A stretch of 64,000 nt of DNA from Proteus penneri (GTDB taxonomy: Bacteria; Pseudomonadota; Gammaproteobacteria; Enterobacterales; Enterobacteriaceae): assembly GCF_003144535.1 (NCBI RefSeq), contig NZ_PHFJ01000004.1, positions 124,001 to 188,000 on the forward strand, given 5' to 3'. The notes under the pieces were generated by a model, which searched no databases, was not told the DNA's origin, and was given only the letters and a program-made list of their open reading frames with translations. Of this stretch, positions 57,006-64,000 are shown piece after piece. Every line of letters begins with the position of its first letter. Within the stretch, counting starts at the first letter, position 1. A program made the position numbers and the translations under genes.

Positions 57006-57866
57006 CTACTCGGTTTTAGCTGTTGTATTTTGTGTTTGATGCATATAAACATCCATTTGTGGGAATGGAATACCAATATTATTTGCATCTAATGCGCGTT
57101 TAAAATTTTCCATTAAATCCCAATAAACCGGCCATGCATCAGCATTCGTTGTCCAAACTCGTACCACAAAATTTAATGAAGATGGCGCCATTTCATGTAA
57201 ACGGATCGTCACGTCTTGTTCATGTTGAATACGTTTGTCTTTTGCAACAACGTCACCCAATACTTGTTTTACTTTATCAATATCAGCATCATAAGCGACA
57301 CCAACAATAATTTGAGTACGGCGATTAGGCTCGCGACTTAAGTTGATCACTTCACTACTGATAATTTTACTATTTGGGATAACAATAATTTTGTCATCTG
57401 CTGAGCGTAATGTTGTAGAAAAAATCTGCACATCTTTCACAGTACCTTCTACAGAGCCAATCATCACATATTCATCCGTACGAATTGGACGGAAAATAAC
57501 AATTAATACACCAGCAGCAAAGTTAGACAGCGAACCTTGTAATGCTAAACCGACGGCTAAACCGGCAGCACCTAGCACTGCGATAACAGACGCTGTTTGA
57601 ACCCCTAATCGTCCTAATACTGCAATTAAGGTAAAAGCAACAACGGTATAACGAACTAGGACAGACAAAAACGTCACAACAGTAGCATCAATATGGCGCA
57701 ATGTTAAAACTCTGGCGACACCTTTACCAATCATTTTTGCCACAAAAAGACCGACAAATAGTATCAAAAATGCAGCAATAATATTTACCGCATACTGAAT
57801 AAAGAGATCCTGATTTGCGACAAACCAACCTGTTGCTTCATCTAAACTAGCGGGTAAATCATTCAT
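57006..57866 (-). CDS. mscS: Small-conductance mechanosensitive channel
   Basis: 286 aa homoheptameric channel that opens on osmotic downshock. Three helices; TM3 is the pore helix AVLGAAGLAVGLALQGSLSN followed by FAAGVLIVIFRPIRTDEYV, with the Gly/Ala packing pattern intact. A cytoplasmic beta and alpha/beta vestibule follows. Starts MNDLPASLDEATGWFVANQD. In E. coli it is next to fbaA; here it is next to yacL. Confidence 0.97.
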   Translation of the reverse strand: MNDLPASLDEATGWFVANQDLFIQYAVNIIAAFLILFVGLFVAKMIGKGVARVLTLRHIDATVVTFLSVLVRYTVVAFTLIAVLGRLGVQTASVIAVLGAAGLAVGLALQGSLSNFAAGVLIVIFRPIRTDEYVMIGSVEGTVKDVQIFSTTLRSADDKIIVIPNSKIISSEVINLSREPNRRTQIIVGVAYDADIDKVKQVLGDVVAKDKRIQHEQDVTIRLHEMAPSSLNFVVRVWTTNADAWPVYWDLMENFKRALDANNIGIPFPQMDVYMHQTQNTTAKTE

Positions 57867-57958
57867 TAGACCACCTTTTAAACTTAAAAACGTAATGAAA
57901 AGAATAGTAATTCAATAGTATATTGTGGCAGATTTATTCAAGAAATATATAGGATTTG

Positions 57959-58330
57959 TTAATTTCTTCTATTATCCAGAATAAATAACCGATATTTTTG
58001 TAACATAGTAGCAAAATCATCTAAACCACAAAAAGAGATGCTTTCATTATCGTAATAGCTCATACCCTCTTCCATTTCATCTGTCTCAAAATGCAAGGTA
58101 TTGGCTCTTACCATCACTTCTTCGTCATCAATAGAAAGACTGTATTCTTTACCGATAAGTTCCCACTGTCTTTCACTGCCTTTAATACCTTCCATTTCTT
58201 CAATAATTTGATCTATCAGACTAATATCGCCTTGAATTTCATCATTCAACCAATAGCCTATTGCTTCATGATCCATCGAAAAACGGGCTAGTATACCGCC
58301 AGTGAGATCTCGCTGAAATTCATAATCCAT
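57959..58330 (-). CDS. yacL: UPF0231 family protein YacL
   Basis: 123 aa acidic cytoplasmic protein. Matches E. coli Yac[14 protein letters not shown] start, [51 protein letters not shown]. Function unknown. Downstream of acnB on the same strand, as in E. coli. Confidence 0.94.
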   Translation of the reverse strand: MDYEFQRDLTGGILARFSMDHEAIGYWLNDEIQGDISLIDQIIEEMEGIKGSERQWELIGKEYSLSIDDEEVMVRANTLHFETDEMEEGMSYYDNESISFCGLDDFATMLQKYRLFILDNRRN

Positions 58331-58401
58331 GGTGTACGCCCCTTATAAAGCTCTCGCTTTTTTAATAAAAAATATCTTATTCTTATTATGACAAAAATAA
58401 C

Positions 58402-58430
58402 AAAAAACGGGAGGCATTTGCCTCCCGTTT
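58402..58430 (-). terminator. Terminator of acnB
   Basis: An 11 bp GC-rich stem AAACGGGAGGC/GCCTCCCGTTT with a 4 nt loop and a U-run on the minus strand. Confidence 0.93.
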
Positions 58431-58466
58431 GTTCACATAAAATACTTTAAAGCAATAAATTAACCG

Positions 58467-61064
58467 TTATACCGTTGTTTGGAAAATAACTTGATCCGCT
58501 TTATCCGTATATTGCTCTAGTTGATCAAAGTTTAGATAACGATAAGTATCTTCTGCAGTTTCATCCACTTTACTCATGAAATCCAAATACTCTTGTGGCT
58601 CAGGTAAACGACCTAGTAATGAAGCCACTGCCGCAAGCTCCGCAGAAGCAAGATACACATTTGCACCTGTACCTAAGCGATTAGGGAAGTTACGTGTCGA
58701 AGTTGAAACAACTGTTGCACCATCAGCCACTCGCGCTTGGTTACCCATACAGAGTGAACAACCTGGTACTTCGATACGCGCGCCACTTTTACCAAAGACG
58801 CTATAATAGCCTTCTTCCGTTAATTGTGCCGCATCCATTTTTGTTGGTGGCGCAACCCACAAACGTGTTGGTAATTGACCTTTGTGTTGATCAAGCAGTT
58901 TACCCGCAGCACGGAAGTGACCAATGTTAGTCATACAAGAACCAATGAACACTTCATCAATTTTGCTGTTTGCCACTTCAGATAGTAGGCGAGCATCATC
59001 TGGATCGTTAGGCGCACATAGAATTGGCTCTTTGATCTCATTTAAATCAATTTCGATCACTGCGGCATATTCTGCATCAGCATCCGCTTCAAGTAATTGC
59101 GGATCTTTCAGCCAGTTCTCCATCGAAGTGATGCGACGTTCAATCGTACGACGATCACCATAACCTTCAGCAATCATCCATTTCAGTAAGATGATATTAG
59201 ATTGCAGGTACTCAATAATAGGCGCTTTATCCAGTTTAATAGTACAACCCGCCGCTGAACGTTCAGCTGATGCATCAGCAAGCTCAAAAGCTTGTTCTAC
59301 TTTCAGTTCTGGTAAACCTTCAATCTCAAGAATACGACCAGAGAAAATGTTTTTCTTACCTTTTTTCTCAACTGTCAGTAAACCATCTTGGATCGCATAA
59401 TAAGGAATAGCATGAACCAAATCACGCAGTGTCACACCCGGTTGCATTTCACCTTTAAAACGTACCAGAACAGATTCTGGCATATCTAATGGCATAACCC
59501 CAGTTGCTGCTGCAAAAGCCACTAGACCAGAGCCTGCTGGGAATGAGATACCAATAGGGAAACGAGTATGCGAGTCACCACCCGTACCAACAGTATCAGG
59601 TAATAACATACGGTTTAACCATGAGTGGATAATACCATCGCCCGGACGCAATGAAACACCACCACGATTCATAATAAAGTCAGGCAAAGTATGATGTGTT
59701 GTAACGTCTACCGGTTTTGGATAAGCAGCAGTATGACAGAATGATTGCATCACTAAATCAGCAGAGAAACCAAGGCAAGCTAAGTCTTTTAGCTCATCAC
59801 GAGTCATTGGACCCGTTGTGTCTTGTGAACCTACTGAAGTCATTTTAGGCTCACAATATTCGCCAGGACGAATACCTGTACGACCACAAGCACGACCAAC
59901 CATTTTCTGAGCTAATGAGAAACCACGGTTGCTTTCTTCAACAGATTTAGCATGGCGGAATAGCGTGCTAACTGGTAAGCCTAGTGATTCACGCGCTTTT
60001 GACGTTAACCCACGACCAATGATCAATGGAATACGACCACCAGCACGAACTTCATCAATTAATACTTCTGTTTTCAGCTCAAAGGTTTCTAGTAACTCAT
60101 TCGTTTCATGGTTACGAATTTCACCTTTATATGGGTAAATATCAATAACATCACCCATATTTAATTTAGAAACATCAACTTCGATAGGCAATGCACCTGC
60201 ATCTTCCATTGTGTTAAAGAAGATAGGTGCAATTTTACCACCGAGAACAACCCCGCCACCGCGTTTATTAGGAACGAATGGAATATCATCCCCCATAAAC
60301 CAAAGTACAGAGTTTGTCGCTGATTTGCGAGAAGAACCCGTCCCTACAACGTCACCAACATAAGCCAGTGGGAAGCCTTTTTTATTTAATGCTTCGATTT
60401 GTTTGATAGGACCAACACTACCCAGTTGATCAGGTTCAATTCCTTCGCGCGCATTTTTTAACATGGCTAAAGCATGTAATGGGATATCTGGGCGGGACCA
60501 AGCATCTGGAGCTGGAGATAAGTCATCGGTATTGGTTTCACCAGTGACTTTAAATACGGTAACAGTAATTTTTTCTGCTAATTCGGGGCGCTCAGTAAAC
60601 CACTGCGCATCAGCCCAAGATTGCATAATCTGTTTAGCATAAACGTTGCCTGATTTGGCTTTTTCTTCAACATCATAGAAGTTATCGAACATCAGTAATG
60701 TGTGAGAAAGCGCTTTGGCTGCAATTGGGGCTAATTTATCGTTATCCAGAGATTCAATTAAAGCATGAATATTATAGCCACCTTGCATGGTACCTAATAA
60801 TTCAACGGCTTTTTCTGGCGAGATAAGAGGTGATGTGGTTTCGCCTTTCGCGAGGGCAGTTAAAAAACCCGCCTTAACATAGGCAGCTTCATCAACTCCA
60901 GGTGGAACACGGTTAACAATTAAATCAAGAAGAAATTCTTCTTCACCTTTAGGGGGATTTTTTAATAGCTCAACAAGTGCGGCTGTTTGTGTTGCATCGA
61001 GAGGTTTTGGAACGACACCTTCAGCTGCACGCTCTGCTACGTGCTTACGGTATTCTTCTAGCAC
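58467..61064 (-). CDS. acnB: Aconitate hydratase B
   Basis: Major TCA-cycle aconitase, also acting on 2-methylaconitate and as an iron-sensitive RNA-binding protein. 865 aa with HEAT-like N-terminus ([16 protein letters not shown]), swivel domain, and the 4Fe-4S ligand Cys in [20 protein letters not shown] and [10 protein letters not shown]. Start is GTG 61064 with AGGAG 7 nt upstream, giving the same N-terminus as E. coli. Confidence 0.98.
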   Translation of the reverse strand: MLEEYRKHVAERAAEGVVPKPLDATQTAALVELLKNPPKGEEEFLLDLIVNRVPPGVDEAAYVKAGFLTALAKGETTSPLISPEKAVELLGTMQGGYNIHALIESLDNDKLAPIAAKALSHTLLMFDNFYDVEEKAKSGNVYAKQIMQSWADAQWFTERPELAEKITVTVFKVTGETNTDDLSPAPDAWSRPDIPLHALAMLKNAREGIEPDQLGSVGPIKQIEALNKKGFPLAYVGDVVGTGSSRKSATNSVLWFMGDDIPFVPNKRGGGVVLGGKIAPIFFNTMEDAGALPIEVDVSKLNMGDVIDIYPYKGEIRNHETNELLETFELKTEVLIDEVRAGGRIPLIIGRGLTSKARESLGLPVSTLFRHAKSVEESNRGFSLAQKMVGRACGRTGIRPGEYCEPKMTSVGSQDTTGPMTRDELKDLACLGFSADLVMQSFCHTAAYPKPVDVTTHHTLPDFIMNRGGVSLRPGDGIIHSWLNRMLLPDTVGTGGDSHTRFPIGISFPAGSGLVAFAAATGVMPLDMPESVLVRFKGEMQPGVTLRDLVHAIPYYAIQDGLLTVEKKGKKNIFSGRILEIEGLPELKVEQAFELADASAERSAAGCTIKLDKAPIIEYLQSNIILLKWMIAEGYGDRRTIERRITSMENWLKDPQLLEADADAEYAAVIEIDLNEIKEPILCAPNDPDDARLLSEVANSKIDEVFIGSCMTNIGHFRAAGKLLDQHKGQLPTRLWVAPPTKMDAAQLTEEGYYSVFGKSGARIEVPGCSLCMGNQARVADGATVVSTSTRNFPNRLGTGANVYLASAELAAVASLLGRLPEPQEYLDFMSKVDETAEDTYRYLNFDQLEQYTDKADQVIFQTTV

Positions 61065-61549
61065 GACTGTCTCCTCGCTTCTTTGTCATTTTGTATAACC
61101 CGGCTGTCTGCACCTTATTAATAAAGTGCCAGGTCAGAGGATCTTTTGCTCGCATAAAACATAAGAGGTTGTGAAATTATGCCCAGCTAAGGGCTATCAG
61201 CATAGCAAATCTTCAACACGATGTTAATTCGTTCACATAAAAGTAACATTAATCAGATTCAAATATCCACTTATTCAGATTAAAACACTTAAACAAAATA
61301 TATAACAGAGACTTTTAACCAAGATTTTGGTTAATAACCACACTTTTTATAGTTTTTTTCATACCCAAATTAGTACTAAAGTAAAATTTGCGGTCAAATA
61401 AACATCAATTACACAAAATAACCAGCATCACACAACCGAAGACAATCAAGCATTCAATAAAAAATATAAAAAAAGAGCCAAGTTCCATAAAGAACTTAGC
61501 TCTTATCATTTAAACTACTTTAGTAAACTGTTTTCAGTAAAAAAGTTGC
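61065..61549. promoter_or_regulatory. Region between lpd and acnB
   Basis: 485 bp holding the lpd terminator (61467-61504) and the acnB promoter. AT-rich middle part. CRP, ArcA, Fis or Cra sites are known for E. coli acnB, but none was assigned here. Confidence 0.5.
61467..61504 (-). terminator. Terminator of lpd
   Basis: A 13 bp stem AAGAGCCAAGTTC/GAACTTAGCTCTT with one mismatch, 6 nt loop and a long U-run on the minus strand, 46 bp after the lpd stop. Confidence 0.92.
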
Positions 61550-62977
61550 TTATTTTTTCTTTTTCGCTTTTGGATTTGGCAGGTCAGTGATACTACCTTC
61601 AAATACTTCCGCAGCCATACCAATTGATTCGTATAACGTTGGGTGAGCGTGGATAGTTAATGCGATATCTTCAGCATCACAACCCATTTCGATTGCTAGG
61701 CCAATTTCACCTAATAGTTCACCACCATTAGAACCAACAATTGCACCACCGATAACACGGTTAGTTTCTTTGTCGAAAATCAGTTTAGTCATACCATCTG
61801 CACAATCTGATGCGATTGCACGGCCTGATGCAGCCCATGGGAAAGAAGCCACTTCATAGCTAACACCTTTCTCTTTCGCTTCTTTTTCTGTCATACCAAC
61901 CCATGCAACTTCTGGTTCAGTATAAGCGATTGATGGAATAACTTTAGGATCGAAGTAATGTTTTTTACCAGAGATAACTTCTGCTGCAACGTGACCTTCA
62001 TGAACACCTTTGTGAGCCAGCATTGGTTGACCAACAATGTCTCCGATAGCAAAGATGTGAGGTACATTAGTACGCATTTGCTTATCAACATGGATAAAGC
62101 CACGATCATCAACTTCGATGCCCGCTTTACCTGCGTCTAATAATTTACCGTTAGGCACACGACCGATAGCAACTAATACTGCATCGTAACGTTGTGGTTC
62201 TGCTGGCGCTTTTTTGCCTTCCATTGTTACGTAGATACCATCTTCTTTTGCTTCAACCGCAGTTACTTTGGTTTCTAGCATCAGGTTAAATTTCTTGCTG
62301 ATACGTTTGGTAAATACTTTAACCACGTCTTTGTCAGCAGCAGGAATAACCTGATCAAACATTTCAACTACGTCAATCTGAGAACCCAGAGAGTGATAAA
62401 CCGTTCCCATTTCCAGACCAATGATACCGCCACCCATAACCAGTAAACGCTCTGGTACGGTTTTCAGTTGCAGTGCATCTGTTGAATCCCATACTCGTGG
62501 GTCTTCATGTGGAATGAATGGTAATTCGATTGGACGTGAGCCGGCAGCAACGATTGCATTTTCAAAAGTGATGGTAGTTGTACCTTCACCACCTTCAACA
62601 GACAATGTGTGAGAACCTGTGAATCGTGCTTCGCCATTAACAACAGTCACTTTACGGCCTTTAGCCATGCCCGCTAAGCCACCGGTTAATTGAGAAATAA
62701 CTTTGTCTTTCCAGATGCGAATTTTGTCGATATCTGTTTTTGGTGCATCAAAAACAACACCGTGTTCAGATAATGCTTTCGCTTCTTCGATAACTTTAGC
62801 AACGTGGAGTAACGCTTTAGAAGGGATACAACCCACGTTCAGACAAACACCACCTAAAGTAGAGTGACGTTCAACTAAAACTGTTTCTAAACCTAAGTCA
62901 GCGCAACGGAACGCCGCGGAATAACCCGCAGGGCCTGCACCGAGAACCACTACCTGTGCTTTAATTTCAGTACTCAT
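61550..62977 (-). CDS. lpd: Dihydrolipoamide dehydrogenase
   Basis: E3 subunit shared by pyruvate and 2-oxoglutarate dehydrogenases and the glycine cleavage system. 475 aa flavoprotein: FAD motif GAGPAGYSAAFR, redox disulfide GGVCLNVGCIPSK, NAD motif GGGIIGLEMG, and the C-terminal active-site His-Glu in HAHPTLYES. 201 bp after aceF. The glycine cleavage genes at 35-40 kb depend on this protein. Confidence 0.98.
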   Translation of the reverse strand: MSTEIKAQVVVLGAGPAGYSAAFRCADLGLETVLVERHSTLGGVCLNVGCIPSKALLHVAKVIEEAKALSEHGVVFDAPKTDIDKIRIWKDKVISQLTGGLAGMAKGRKVTVVNGEARFTGSHTLSVEGGEGTTTITFENAIVAAGSRPIELPFIPHEDPRVWDSTDALQLKTVPERLLVMGGGIIGLEMGTVYHSLGSQIDVVEMFDQVIPAADKDVVKVFTKRISKKFNLMLETKVTAVEAKEDGIYVTMEGKKAPAEPQRYDAVLVAIGRVPNGKLLDAGKAGIEVDDRGFIHVDKQMRTNVPHIFAIGDIVGQPMLAHKGVHEGHVAAEVISGKKHYFDPKVIPSIAYTEPEVAWVGMTEKEAKEKGVSYEVASFPWAASGRAIASDCADGMTKLIFDKETNRVIGGAIVGSNGGELLGEIGLAIEMGCDAEDIALTIHAHPTLYESIGMAAEVFEGSITDLPNPKAKKKK

Positions 62978-63149
62978 CGTGACCTCATTATTTATTTGTC
63001 CGGCGAGTCAGACGAAAATCCATATTTAACACCGAGACTTACATACCGCATGCAGTTTACAGAAATGTTAATAAACTGAAAAGCGCTCTAACATGACGGA
63101 TCTCACAACCTAAGATGTATGACTGTAAAATCCATCACTGTAATCAGAG

Positions 63150-63172
63150 AAACCGGCGCTAAGCACCGGTTT
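63150..63172 (-). terminator. Hairpin between aceF and lpd
   Basis: Stem AAACCGG/CCGGTTT with an inner GC/GC pair, just after the aceF stop; no U-tract. It could be a partial terminator or stabiliser. Confidence 0.55.
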
Positions 63173-63178
63173 AAATAA

Positions 63179-64000
63179 TTACATTACCAAACGACGTAAA
63201 TCGCTCATGTACTGATTAATCAGAGTGATGAATCGAGCACCGTCAGCACCATCGATCACACGGTGATCGAAAGAGAGTGACATTGGTAGAATCAAGCGTG
63301 GTACGAATTCTTTACCATTCCATACTGGTTTCATAGAAGAACGGGAAAGTCCCATAATCGCAACTTCTGGTGCGTTAACGATCGGTGCAAAACCGGTAGT
63401 ACCGATACCACCAAGGCTAGAAATAGTGAAACATCCGCCTTGCATATCTGCAGCTGTCAGTTTACCTGCACGTGCTTTCTTAGAAACTTCAGCTAACTCA
63501 TAAGACAGTTCGATAATGCCTTTTTTGTTAACATCTTTGAAAACAGGAACAACTAAACCGTTAGGTGTATCTACAGCAATACCAATATTGATGTATTTTT
63601 TCAGGATCAGTTTCTGTCCATCTTCAGAGATAGAGCTGTTAAAGCGTGGCATATCGGCCAGTGCTTTTGCTGCTGCTTTCATCACGAAGACTAACGGAGT
63701 GATCTTAACATCCAGTTTTTTCTTCTCTGCTTCTTTATTTTGCTGTTTACGGAATTCTTCAACCTCAGTGATATCTGCTTCATCGAACAGATTTACGTGA
63801 GGGATCATCACCCAGTTACGGCTTAAGTTAGCACCAGAGATTTTCTGGATACGGCTTAATTCAACTTCTTCAATTTCACCGAACTTACTGAAGTCAACTT
63901 TCGGCCAAGGTAACATGCCTGGTAATCCGCCACCTGCATTCGCTGGTGCAGATTCAGCACGTTTAATTAACTCTTTCACGTAAGACTGGACGTCTTCACG
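63179..64000 (-). CDS. aceF: Pyruvate dehydrogenase E2, acetyltransferase (5' part outside window)
   Basis: Dihydrolipoamide acetyltransferase core of the pyruvate dehydrogenase complex. Only the last ~273 residues are present; the frame is open to base 64000. It begins in the E3/E1-binding domain ([16 protein letters not shown]), then the catalytic domain with [24 protein letters not shown] and the active-site [15 protein letters not shown]. Upstream of lpd on the same strand, as in the E. coli aceEF-lpd operon. The lipoyl domains lie outside the window. Confidence 0.97.
   Translation of the reverse strand, partial: REDVQSYVKELIKRAESAPANAGGGLPGMLPWPKVDFSKFGEIEEVELSRIQKISGANLSRNWVMIPHVNLFDEADITEVEEFRKQQNKEAEKKKLDVKITPLVFVMKAAAKALADMPRFNSSISEDGQKLILKKYINIGIAVDTPNGLVVPVFKDVNKKGIIELSYELAEVSKKARAGKLTAADMQGGCFTISSLGGIGTTGFAPIVNAPEVAIMGLSRSSMKPVWNGKEFVPRLILPMSLSFDHRVIDGADGARFITLINQYMSDLRRLVM

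Noticed and set aside
1..64000. CRISPR array, prophage, IS transposase or integrase other than XerD
   Set aside because: No regularly spaced direct repeats, phage structural genes or transposase motifs were seen.

Overview
The window is a 64 kb piece of an AT-rich enterobacterial (Morganellaceae) chromosome, most likely Proteus. The evidence is gene content and order: E. coli-like blocks (lysS-prfB-recJ-dsbC-xerD/fldB; gcvPHT-ubiI-ubiH-pepP-ygfB/zapA-ssrS-fau; serA-rpiA/argP-yggE-argO-mscS; yacL-acnB-lpd-aceF) at low GC, a bactofilin matching the Proteus CcmA cell-shape protein, and an ERIC-type repeat. The species cannot be fixed from the sequence alone.

Layout. 1-7.9 kb is a galactose module on the minus strand: galE-galT-galK-galM, a GalR/GalS-type repressor, and a Na+/sugar symporter very like Vibrio SGLT that runs off the left edge. 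Five GalR-type operators lie around it. 8-15 kb holds small stand-alone genes: a frameshifted ghrB next to an ERIC element, a CDF metal exporter, uspF, ecotin, ydcH, yecH, a LexA-controlled dinI homologue, ygbA, a GNAT acetyltransferase and ccmA. 15-25 kb is the accessory part: an InvF-like AraC regulator with an unrecognised partner, a lipoprotein plus 900-residue periplasmic coiled-coil/FKBP-like protein, an FMN reductase, two tandem IraP-like small proteins, and a chemotaxis receptor with a sigma-28 promoter. 25-46 kb is core: tRNA-Gly(CCC), lysS, prfB with its programmed frameshift, recJ, dsbC, xerD, fldB, cptA, sdhE, ygfZ, an HD hydrolase, the glycine cleavage operon, the ubiquinone hydroxylases, pepP, ygfB, zapA, 6S RNA and fau. 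46.4-52.0 kb is an inserted ABC-HlyD-ABC type I secretion operon without cargo. 52-64 kb is core again: serA, rpiA, argP, yggE, argO, mscS, yacL, acnB, lpd and the 3' part of aceF.

How it fits together. The gal module couples sodium-driven galactose entry with the Leloir pathway under its own repressor. The gcv operon, with Lpd encoded 22 kb away, forms the glycine cleavage system; Lpd also joins AceF in pyruvate dehydrogenase. The least explained loci are the lipoprotein/coiled-coil pair, the InvF-like regulator pair, the IraP-like duplication and the orphan dual-ATPase type I exporter. No CRISPR array, prophage or IS transposase was recognised.
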